NCBI GenBank assembly: GCA_014529385.2
Contig: CM043970.1
Location: forward strand, 61,929,996 to 61,993,995
Direction: 5' to 3'
Length of the DNA: 64,000 nucleotides
From: Adiantum capillus-veneris
Lineage: Eukaryota; Streptophyta; Polypodiopsida; Polypodiales; Pteridaceae
Part shown: positions 27,801 to 39,098 of the stretch, piece after piece
Layout of the letters: each line of letters opens with the position of its first letter
How positions within the stretch are numbered: the first letter of the stretch is position 1
Position numbers and translations under genes: made by a program
Notes under the pieces: generated by a model
Seen by the model: the letters and a program-made list of their open reading frames with translations, nothing else
What the model was told of the DNA's origin: nothing
Databases searched by the model: none

Positions 27801-30393
27801 GCAACCCTATCATTCTTGTGCTCTATGTAGACGATATGTTGATAGCTGCAAAGAAAAGAAGCATTGTTGATGCTCTTAAAGGGCAGTTGAAATCTGTGTT
27901 TGGGGTAGCTGAACATATACTTGGAGTGCGTGTTACACGGCAAAGTGACAAGCGCCTATTGTATTTGTCGCAAGAAAAGTACATTGAAAAGGTGCTGGAC
28001 AGATTTAACATGGCTGAAGCAAAGCCTCTTGGTGTGCCATTACAACCATATGTCAAAATCTCCAAGGATGATTGTCCCAAGTCAAAGGAAGAAGCCAATG
28101 ACATGGAAAGTGTGCCTTATGCTTCAACTTGTGGTTCACTTATGTATGCTATGGTTGCTACTAGGCCTGACATAGCCCATGCAGTGGGAGTTGTGAGCCG
28201 GTTTATGGCTAATCCAGGCAGGTTACATTGGGATGCAGTGAAGTCCATTATGAGGTACTTGAAAGGGACTAAAAACAAATGCCTTTGCTATGGTAAAGGA
28301 CCAATGGAGTTGAAGGGATTTTGTGACTCTGACATGGCTGGTGATGTGGATACACGGAAATCCACAAGTGGCTATGTATTTACTCTTGCGGGAGGTGCTG
28401 TTTCATGGTGTTCTAGATTGCAAAAGATTGTTGCATTGTCTACGACAGAGGCTGAATATATTTCAGCCACTAAGGCTTCCAAGAAGCTATTTGGTTAGCA
28501 CGCCTATGCAGTGAGTTTGGTTTGCCTGCCAAGGCACCTATGCTTGGTTATGATAGCCAGAGTGCTATATGTCTGGCAAAGAACGCCATGTTTCATGCAC
28601 GCACAAAGCATATTGATGTGCGGTATCACTTCATACGAGAAGTGCTTGAGGATGGCCTTATTACATTGGTTAAGGTCCATATATCACAAAATCCAGCCGA
28701 CGCTCTCACTAAGTGCTTACCCAAAGCACAACATCATCTATGCATAGAGATAGTGGGAGTCACGTAGCTTAAAGGCGCCATTTATGCCTTCAAGTGGGAG
28801 GTTGTTGGGTTAAAGGCCTAAATAACCCCTTTTTGTACATTTTTATACTTTGTCCAGGTTCAATATGAACCTGGACACATTTTTTAAAGGTCACTTATAA
28901 TAAAAGTGGGAAAACCCAAAACTCACTTATTGAGTTTTCCCCAAAAACGTGAGCCCTCTCTCTTCTGCTAGCGCTTCCTCTCCTGTTGGCCTTCACCTCC
29001 CCTCTCTGCACACACACTTCCTCGCGTGCTCTTTCACTTGCACACACCGCCACGCGCTCATCACTATGGATGCAGAAATCTCGTCCGATTCAAAGGGCAA
29101 GTAGCCCTACAGGTGCGGGAGCTCGAGGTCTTGCTACAGATGCGACCGGCACGCGAAACGGAGCCCAAAATAGGGAATTACAGCCTGCTGTGTATTTTTG
29201 CAGGTTTAGGGTTTCGGCCCTAAACAGACCCTAATACCCCCAGGAGGTCCGGGGACGCAAGGGGACCGTTCTAAAGGTAATCTGGCACATTTTCGGGGCA
29301 GAAAACAGAGAATTCAGCGTGCTGCAGATTCTCGCCAGGTTTTGCAAAGTGTCCGTATGCGTCGGGAAAGTCATCTATTGCGTGGGGATACTAACTGTGA
29401 AGCGTCCTAGTACAGTTATGCTGCCGAAATCGGGCCAGAACAGGTGTTTCTTAACCTAGATTGTGTGGGGCAGCTCGTAGGAGATCACACGTTTTATTCC
29501 CTCTGTTAAAGAATAAAGAAATACCGAAAGGGGCACCAATTTTGGGGCCTACAAGTTGTCGGCGTCTGCTCGGAGCATTCTAGCTTCCGAGCCGTGTGTG
29601 TACTTAGGTGTTAATCCCCGTTAACAAGTTACCTTTGCAAAGTGCTCTGTGTGTGTGTCTAAAGTAAAGAATGTCGGGTGAAAGCCAACGCCTACCGCCC
29701 CACGGGCCGGTTTCACTATGACATTCTTCTTGCTATCACTATTACTACTTTTGGACATTTCATCAATTTCGCTTATGTTTTACTCTCAAAAACGATTCAA
29801 AAGAAGAAATGTAAATAGAACTCTCCTTTACCTGCTATTCTTTGAGTTAAAATGAAAAGCAGCCGCTTCTATTTTAGGTGCATGCATGAAGAGAGAGGGA
29901 GAATCGCGAAGTCGTGAACCTACAAGTAGAAAGAGTATATAGTGCAAATCTGAAGGCGAGGTAGAAATAGCCCAACACACCCACCCAACCAATTCCAAAC
30001 CTAAATCACCTATCAAATAAGAGAAAAAACAGAAAAAGAATAAGTAGTAAACACGCAAAACAAACAAACATGCATGCACAGTGCACACACCCCTCAACCA
30101 CAAACAGTCATGAACACACTCACCCCAAGCACATGCAGACCCACAAGCACAAGCATCACATACAAAAGAAACAAGGTGTATACAAGCAAGCAAGCTAGAC
30201 AAACAGAAACCAAGATAAGCAAGAAAAAAAAACCTGCGTAAGAATAGCAAACAAAACGTAAGGAGGCAACACAGGCGACATAAAGAGAAGAACAGACATC
30301 TAGTGAAGGCAACCAAGTAGAGCGCCTGCAGTTCTATAAACCTTAAGAGGCCACCATAAACGGAAGTACAATGGTTGCTTAAGGTGGGGAGCC

Positions 30394-30478
<85 letters not shown>

Positions 30479-31829
30479 CACTTCACATATGTAATTTAAA
30501 ATGTGTGTTGCGAGAGCCAAAAAAACAACAACCATGACCTTGTAAACCACAGCATGTTTACAAAACTTTACTTACTAGGGTTTCTAGCGACGACGCTCTG
30601 CTGTACACGGCTGCACCAGCTCGTTTTGTAGCTTTCTTGTGGTTAGTCTGCACATTTTTTCCCCATCGAACAATATCTCTGAAAGAATGAAGCTAAAACT
30701 TAAGCAAGGCTCTTTTGCCAAAAGATTTCTGAATGGAATATGTTAGAGACAAATACAATCAAAATCCCTCCCCGTACCTCTCTTCCTCTGAAAGGAAATC
30801 ATCTTTCAGCAGCAGCCTGAGAGAAATGTCCTGCATAAAATCAAACGATTCAAGCTTGAACATTGAATAAGTTTTAAAAGGCTATTGTCAAAAAGCTACC
30901 TGTGCTTCGCAGCAAACCAGACCCATGACAAGGGTATTGTACTTCTCAATGGACTGTGGAGGTGATAAAAAATGGCACCGGACATACAGCTGCATACCTT
31001 CATATGGTATTAATAAACATGAGCATTTGTCTTCCAGCTTAACTAAAGAACCACACATTGAAACTAGTTGAAAAGGCCCGAACTCACACACAAGCATCCA
31101 CAAGTCTATCATCATAAACTCTGAAGCAACATGAGTGAGATCATACAAGTGACCCTGCCAATTCACGTATAAGCTTTTGACTAAAAGAAAGATGCAATGA
31201 GTACCTCATATATGCAGTCACCCAGATAGGCTAGTGACGCAGCATTATAATGTGCTCTAGGTCGAGGCACAAGGGGAGCTTCTGGAAGCCACAAGTTACA
31301 TCTTTGACCATCATCCTCTTCTTTGCCTGCAGGTGGCATAAGAAACATGAGTAGAATTCCAATTTTCCAAACCCTGACTGTTGCATTTAATATGAATATG
31401 CAATGAGACACCAAGAGGAACATAAATTTGCTTCTCTTAAGTTAAGAATTTGTCGAAGATTCAACAGGGAAAAAAAAATCCAGCCATCTAGATTCCCTAC
31501 ACCCAGAGGTCCACTTCTACGCGATGATGGCTTACAGTTGGTTAGAGGTCCACTTCTACATGATGATGGCTTACAGTTGGTTGAAACTCCCTGGATAGAT
31601 TCCAAAATGTTCCCCTCTTGCAAAAGTGACATGCACCCAATTAAAAGCTCAATCTTGTGTCAGAATTGGCAGCAGTAGATGCAAAGAAGACACAGACTGG
31701 CCTCTGATCCGGTGGACACCTCGACTCCAATCTAATTAAAGATACTAAAGAACTCCTACAAGACCGCATGCATATACAAGGCAACTGTGGAGAAGAGAAA
31801 TCATTGAGGTAGAAAGTGACAAGACATCT

Positions 31830-31865
<36 letters not shown>

Positions 31866-34800
31866 GAAAGGCTCTCAAAGGCTCTCCATGCTGATATCAA
31901 GCTGCATATACAAGTAGATGTGTGGCTATTTCCGCAATCCATCATAGAAGCTTCAAGGATATGGTTGATCAGTACGCCACCAATCCGGATTTTTTTGATG
32001 TTTTTACTCGGGTACAGAATGGGGAGATAGTGCCAGGATATTCCATACAGGATGGCTAATTGATGAACAAAACAATGTTGTGTGTTACACAGCCGTTGAG
32101 GGAAAAGGTTTTGACAGAGTGCCATTGTCCACCATTTACGGGGCACCGCGGCATCAACACCACCTTGAAGGCAGTGGAGCGTTATTTATTTTGGCCGAGA
32201 CACAAGAAGGATGTGGACGACTTTGTTCGCAGTTGTTTAGTATGCCACAAGGCCAAGTTTGAAAGGCATAAGGCACAAGGATTACCAGGTTGTTTTGGAG
32301 AGCAATCAAGGAGAACATTGGCACGTGGTTGCAGTGCTCATCCTTGTAGAAAGATGGGCAATGTGAGATAGCCAATTAGATAGTTTTGGATTGGCTGAAA
32401 TCTTATATTTCGGATCAGAAGACTTAATGAGAAAAGTATTTGCCCATGGTGGAGTTTGCCTACAACACACAGGGAAGGCACCATTTGAAGTATTCGAAGG
32501 TGCTAAGAAGGTTCCTAAATTTCTAAGCACCAAAGACAAGACTTGTTTGAAGCAGATTTTTTTTTTAAAGTATAGAAGGCATGGAAGGCCATCTAGCAGT
32601 TCAATGGAGGAGACCTCATCCTCTTTTGACAATGACCAGATCAACACGAAAACCAAGGAGTTCAAGGAAGGGAGTCGAGCCGTCAGATTTCAAACGTTTT
32701 CAGACTATCAGGACACCCATTGAACCCTTGGGTTTGTACAACAGTTTGATGTTGCCTTCTCTTGAGAGCGGTTTTCACAACTTTCCAGGGAGCGAACAGC
32801 GGCATCTTACTCGAAAGGAACTGTGCAGGCATGGTGATCTACTCTGTCGCAACGTGGTTAAAATTTTTGATATTAGATGAATATGTGGCCAGTGTCTTTG
32901 TTTTGGTTGAAAGACCAAACTGAGCGGTTTTGCTGTAATTTGCTAAAGAGATTCAAGACTATTCTTTAAACCAGAAGTCAGACACCATTCAAAGACTTAT
33001 GGGACATGACTAAGCAACGATTTGGAATGTATGGCGGCTCATTGACTTATGCGACCGAAAGGATAGTATACGCCTCAAAAAGGGAAGAGTTTGCCAGTGA
33101 AGAGAATGAATCAAGGGAACCACATGACAACTCATCACCACATTCTGGAGAATCGGAGGGTTCCGTCGAACTAAGGGAACCAAGTGCAAGTTCATCAAAG
33201 GATTCCACAGAAAGAGGGATCAGAGGATAGTGCGTCTTGAGGTTCCGATGATTGACTGAGCACAAGGAAAGAAAGGAAAAAGGGAATCAACTGGTAGATT
33301 AGAACATTCCCCAGACCCAGGATAAGATTTTTGAAGCCAACCAGTACAAGAGGAACTTGGACATTGCTTTTGCCAAGGTCTGTGAGGCTTTAGAGAAATC
33401 TCAAGAACGACATAAGAATGCAACAAATCGACATCGATGAAATTTGAAATTAAAGGAAGAAGATTGGGTGCGGGTGCTCTTATGTTTTGAGAAAGCACGC
33501 CTAAGGAAACGAAAGGGAAAAGAGCGGCTTTTTCCAAAGCTTAGCATGAGGTATTATGGCCCTTTCCATATTAAAGAAAAGATAATGATGTCTCCTTTCG
33601 ACTCGAGCTGCCCGATACTTGGAAGATTCACAATGCATTCCATGTGTCTCTTGAAACCTTTTAAAGGTGCGGTGCCAGTTGATGGGGAGCCTGATGAGCA
33701 ACCCGAAGTGGAAGAGAGCGAGAAGATACTCGTTCCTGATTAGATTTGGGCACACAAGGAAAGAAAGACGAAAGGTAAAGTGAATCGGTGATTCTTGGTT
33801 AAATTCAAGAACTATCCGGCATTAGATGCGAAGTGGATGGAGGAGGACCTAGCAGATACTCCTCAAATTTTGGAACTTTACCTTGAAGCATTCCGTTTAG
33901 CATCGTCTACTCTGATAGACCCCCGATATCAACAAGGTTGAATCTGGTGCAGAGGGATTGCACAAGAGGGGAGTCACTACTAGGCTGACAGTATTCTGTT
34001 GAATGACTTTATGAAACAAAATTCCCCAAATTGAACATGAATGATTTGCACTCTCTCATCTAACTTGTTTGAGTGCAAGAATTGAAAGACGAAATGACCA
34101 TCATTTCGGTCTCATAAATCTCTATAGACATGATAGCAATAAGGATTAGTTAATCCGGCATCAGTGAGGTCTAGGATGGATCTAGATGCGGTTACTAAAT
34201 ACGTTGCTGGCAATCATGGTCTGAGATTTGGAATCAATTTTTCTATAATTGACTTGTCATGTGATGTCATGTGATGTCATGTGACTGTCGTCTTTCTACA
34301 TGTGCAGGATGTGTCGTGTCTAGTGCGTCAGTACTTGGAGTCAAGCTATACTGAAATGGTTTATGGCCTCTGTGTTTTGCAGGCATAATCGAGGGCGATT
34401 CCAATTCTTTCAAGAGGGGGGGATGTCACAAACTGATGACGTGGCAATGCCACCTAGAGACACACATACGAACACCTAACGTGGTGGAAATTGTACGGAG
34501 CGCTGACGTAGCAGATACTGTACAAACAGCTGAAGTGGCACCAGTACGGACGGCTGACAGTGCTGATGTGCAAATACGGAATTCCACTTTTTGCACTGGC
34601 TGATTTTAGTGGCAGATTTTGAGCCAGTTGCTTTTAAGGATTATTGCTTTTGAGTTGGAAGCTTTTGCGACTCTGCTTTTGGCATCCCTTGTAATGTTTA
34701 TAAGGAGCCCTTGGGGCCTCATTCTGGAGAGCATTTGGACGCAGAGTTTGAGAGCAGAGGTCCCTCGAGAGTTGTACTTTGCAATTATTAATGAACAAGA

Positions 34801-37056
34801 AATACTGAAAGGGGGGCCAGACTTTGGGGCCAATACCTCTGGGCACGGAACTCCACTGGGCCCTGTCGACTCTCTCTCTCTATTAAAGTTCAGTGATTAT
34901 GAAGTTTCTGTTCGTGTGTTGCTATTGATTTCTCGCTTGGAGTGTCCAAGCCGGTTACATTGTCCTTTCAGCTTTCTTCCGACTTTAGAGGAGAATCAAT
35001 GGCCTCATGTCATCTCGAGCGAATCTCATCCATCGTGAAAACTCATCCATCGTGTAAATCTTCAAGTATTTCCCGAATCTCTAAAGTACTTCATCAATCT
35101 TTCACACACATGTCAACCTGCAATTGACGTTTGTACTCCACTCTCGCAAACTTCCCTTCCAAAAATTTGCCCAATTCTTCATTCTTTTCTTCAATTCCCA
35201 AGCCAGATTTCAATTTTTCTTTGCCTACCCACCAAGAGGTGTTATCTCTATCAGATTCTCTGTAAAAACCCATGTGTACTCTTGGGTTCTTCATGGCTTA
35301 TGCCCTTTAAGACAGAACGAGCGTCCCCAATGTGTGATGGACGGAGGGTAGAAGTGGCTAATAAGTCCGGGATTGAGGCACGAAATAATCTTGACTGCTC
35401 TGTAAGATTCTCCTCGAAAATCAATGTGTGTTGCTGAAGGGATCGAATCCTTCGTAGAAGAAGCATCTTTCTGAGCTCTGATACCACTGCATGTAACAGG
35501 CTTGGACACTCCAAAGCGAGAAATCAATAGCAACACACGAACAGAAATCTCATGTCACGTGCGCACTTCACTTGCGCCACGTGGACACGCTTCTGCCATA
35601 GTCTAGCATGAGTCTTAGCTTAGGACTGAGCCTGGCACCTTTGTGAGCCTCTGGTAGGACGTGCATGTCCAGGCCAGTCACACTTGCATATCCTCTCTTG
35701 CACAAGAATAGTCATTTCATCATGCAAGCATTTTACCGCACGAACCACCTCTTATAAGCCATTTTATTAAAAGTGACTTTTGGAATTCTTTTTGTAAGTT
35801 TGTTGGAAAAGTAGGTAGGGAAAATTGCTAAAGATCTATAAAAGAAACCCATTGGGCACTCAGTAGAAGCAGCAGAAGCAGGGACATAAGGAGGCAGGCA
35901 CCCAGCAGTCAGGCAGCACCTCAGCAGGAGCCCTAGCGTTTTCTCAAGAAGAAGAAGGCCCAGATCAGCCCAGCGTTTCAGTTTTCAGCCTTGACGCCGT
36001 TATCGTCGACACCATCGTCGTCATCGACTTCGTCATCGTCATCGCAGTCCCAAACTTGACGACGACACCGTCGTCGTCGTCGTCATAGTCACCATTGTCG
36101 TCATCGTCGTTGACATAGACCAGCAGTACCCGTCGTCAACATCATCGTCTTCGACATAGACCCCGTCGTCGACATCACCGTCTTCAACATAGAACAGTCG
36201 TTGACCTCACCATCTTCAACACAGCACCATCGTCGACTTCATCGTCATCGACAAAGACCCTTACTACCTCGTCGTCGACTTCACGGTCTTCGACACAACA
36301 CCGTCGTCAACTTCATCTTTATCGACAAAGACCCTTAGTACCTCGTCATCGACTTCATCATCTTCGACATAGACCTCGTCATCGACCTCCCCGTCTTCGA
36401 CATAGAACCTGCAGTACCCGTCGTTGGCATCATCGTCTTCGACATAGAACCTCAGTATCCCTTCAGTACCTCAGTACCCAGTACCACAGCATCAATACCC
36501 CTTAGCATCAGCATCTCAACATCCAGTCATTGTAGTAGCATTTGTGCAAGAATAAAGAAAGTACTTGCTCTGGCAACAGAGCAAAGGGGGCCCTTAAGGG
36601 TTGGGACCCGACACCCTTGTGTCGTCTCTTTTCTCTTTCTCATCACCTCTCTTTCGTTCAGTTCATTTCATTTCTTTTAAGTGAAGTAAAGTGTCCCTTG
36701 TGTTTGTTTGCGGAGTACTAGATCCGAGCAAAATCCTTATTCTCTTCCGCTGCACCTGACATCTCAAAATCATTGAACTTTAATAGAGAGCGAAGCATTG
36801 GCCCCAAAGACCGGCGCCCCTTTCGGTATTTCTTTATCATTGATCATTGCAAACTCCCGAGGGACCTCTGCTCTCAGACTCTACGTCCAGATGCTCTGCA
36901 GAGTGAGGCCCCAGGGACTATTTTATTCTTACAAGGGATGCCCAAAAGCAGAGTGGCACGTGCAACGGAAGGATTTAGCTCGGATCTAGTACTGGGCACT
37001 AGCACAAGGCACACTTTACTTCACTTGACAGAACTGAATTGAATGAAAGAGAGAGA

Positions 37057-37107
<51 letters not shown>

Positions 37108-39046
37108 ACCAAATGTCGGGTCCCAAACTCTCAAGGGCCCCCTTGCTCTGTTGCCAGAGCAAGTACTTTCTATATTCTTGCACAATGTTGATACAATGAC
37201 TAAATGCTGAGATGCTAACGCTAATGGATACTACCACAACTGATGCTACTGATGTTGGGATCTACTGAGATGCTGAAGGTATTGGGGGTACTGAGGTACT
37301 AATGGGTTCTATGTCGACGACGATGTCGACGAGGTACTGATGGGGTTTGTGTCAACGACGACGAGGTACTGATGGGGTCTGTGTCGACAACGATGACGAT
37401 GACGACGACGACGACGAAGTTCTGATGGGTTCTGAATCGACGACAATGACGACGACGACGAGGTACTGATGGGGTCTGTGTCAACGACGATGACAACGAC
37501 GACAAAGTTTTGATGGGTTCTGAGTCGACGACGACGACGAGGTTCTAATGGGTCTAGATCCTTATGTTGAGCTAGGCAAGGGCCGAGCCAAGGCACAAGG
37601 GGTACTAGATGCCGGGGTTCTGTGTCGACAATGTCGACGACGACAATGCTATGGCCGAATGCCAATACTGCTAGCAATGTCGATGACTAGGAACTGCAAC
37701 CTTGACGAGGCTAGGGGCTGAAAGCTATCGTCGAGGACGACGACAGCTGGAATCTGCTAGCGCTCAAAGCTGAAAACGCTGGCTGTCTTGGGCTGAAAAT
37801 GCTGATCATGCTGGTTGAAAACACTGGTCTTCTGGCTAATAACGCTGATGAGAAGAAGGCTGGAAATGATAGCTGCTCTGGCTTGCAAGCACTGAGTCTG
37901 CAGGTTCTGTTGCTGTTGCTGTTGCTTCTGCTTCTTCTACTCCTTACTGGCGCCTAAGGGCAGCTTTTATAGGTGGTACATGCAGGTTTGAGCAAGCACA
38001 AAAAGCCAACCCCACGACCAAGGAATTAATAAGCTGAAAAATAACTTATTAATAATATGCAAGCTAAGAGGTGGTTCACACGGCAAATGCCTACATGCTG
38101 AAATAATGTTCTGCTCAAGAGAGGGTATGCAACTGTGAGCAACCTAGGCATGCACGTCCTGCTAGAGGCTCAAAAAGTGCCAAGCTAGGTCCTAAGCTAA
38201 GACTCATGCTAGACTGGACTCATGCTAGACTATAGCAGAAGCATGTCCACGTAGCGCAAGGGAAGTGCACACGTGACATTTCCCCCCCATTAAAGGTAAG
38301 GCACAACTGTCGAACTTCTATTCTTGCATTCTTTCTAGACTTCTGATCTTGATTGCTTGTGGATGCATAACCAATGAAAACTCCTCCAAACTCGTGGGTA
38401 CTGTGGATGTAAGTCTTGTTGCGATGTAGACACTGACCAACCGAGTTGCTAGGTAGCCTTACTACTGTCGCAGAATACCAGCCTTGGTGCTGATTCTGCC
38501 TTGCGAGCAAGAAACACCACTTGAATAGTCCTATTGTGAAAACATTGCGGGTGAAGATGAAAGGTAAGGGTGCTAGGAGGTATTTCCAAGGGTTCTTGTC
38601 GACGGTAGTGGATGCACACTACATGCAAATGCAAACGCAAAAGAGGTTAGGGATCCTGTCTCCAACTCCTTCCATATCCGCATAAGAGGCAAGTAGATCC
38701 TCGTATTCAAGGTCTGGATTGTCATGTATCCGAAGTCAATCTTCCTTCAAAGACATGGCAATGAAGATGGGAGCTAATAAGTCCATGATCGCGACTCGAA
38801 GATTCGTCGAGGAAGAAAAAAACGGGAGAGGTTCTTTAAGTTCGTGGTGTTTCTTGGATTCTTTGGGTTCTTGGTGTACTTGGGGTTCTTGGTGGTTCTT
38901 CCCTTGAGTTCGTGAAGTAGAAGCTCACAGAGCTCTAATACCAATGTCAAGTGCAATGGAAGTGTTTAACGATTTAGCTCGGATTTAGTACTCCGCACTA
39001 ACACAAGCGACACTTTACTTCACTTGAAAGAATTGAACTAAATGAA

Positions 39047-39098
<52 letters not shown>

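Larger units (their letters stand above)
23801..29063 (+). mobile_element. copia-1: complete-length Ty1/copia element with LTRs, inserted in gypsy-1
   Basis: LTRs of about 265 bp (23801-24066 and 28803-29063) start TGTTGGG and end CATCA. A 5-bp duplication CTATG flanks the element (23796-23800 and 29064-29068). The PBS is at 24069-24080 and a purine tract (AAGTGGGAGGT) precedes the 3' LTR. The LTRs differ by roughly a dozen substitutions and small indels, so the insertion is not recent. All coding regions are interrupted. Confidence 0.93.
19226..29715 (+). mobile_element. gypsy-1: truncated Ty3/gypsy chromovirus, split by copia-1
   Basis: Homologous to gypsy-2 at about 40-49 kb. It begins abruptly inside gag, at the position matching gypsy-2 42382, with no 5' LTR. 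It runs through pol to the chromodomain at 23800, is interrupted by copia-1, and resumes at 29069 with a few chromodomain bases joined to a 3' LTR remnant. The 570 bp that normally separate pol from the LTR, and the first half of that LTR, are missing. It is a dead copy, older than copia-1. Confidence 0.88.
9758..30575 (-). other. Mini-RNase III intron 5 (20.8 kb), transposon-filled
   Basis: Bounded by donor gtaagt (minus strand, ending at 30575) and acceptor cag (9758-9760). It contains a TIR element, LINE-1 with an internal hAT-like element, gypsy-1 and copia-1. Non-transposon remnants are 9758-10178, about 10520-10851, 18457-19225 and 29716-30575. Confidence 0.75.
31900..34959 (+). mobile_element. 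gypsy-3: rearranged Ty3/gypsy remnant with 3' LTR
   Basis: Fragments homologous to gypsy-2 lie on the plus strand in a scrambled order: integrase, gag, integrase C-terminus plus chromodomain. They are followed by a spacer, a purine tract (CAAGAGGGGGGGA, ending 34423) and a 536-bp LTR. There is no 5' LTR, protease or RT. The left boundary is approximate. A (GA)n tract lies at about 31832-31860. Confidence 0.75.

Noticed and set aside
29828-30316. 162-codon minus-strand frame
   Set aside because: It is a low-complexity hydrophobic and cysteine-rich frame with no domain, lying within intron 5.
31387-31632. Minus-strand frame next to exon 2 as a first exon of Mini-RNase III
   Set aside because: It spans the 39-bp tandem duplication, lacks transit-peptide character and shows no suitable donor leading to exon 2.
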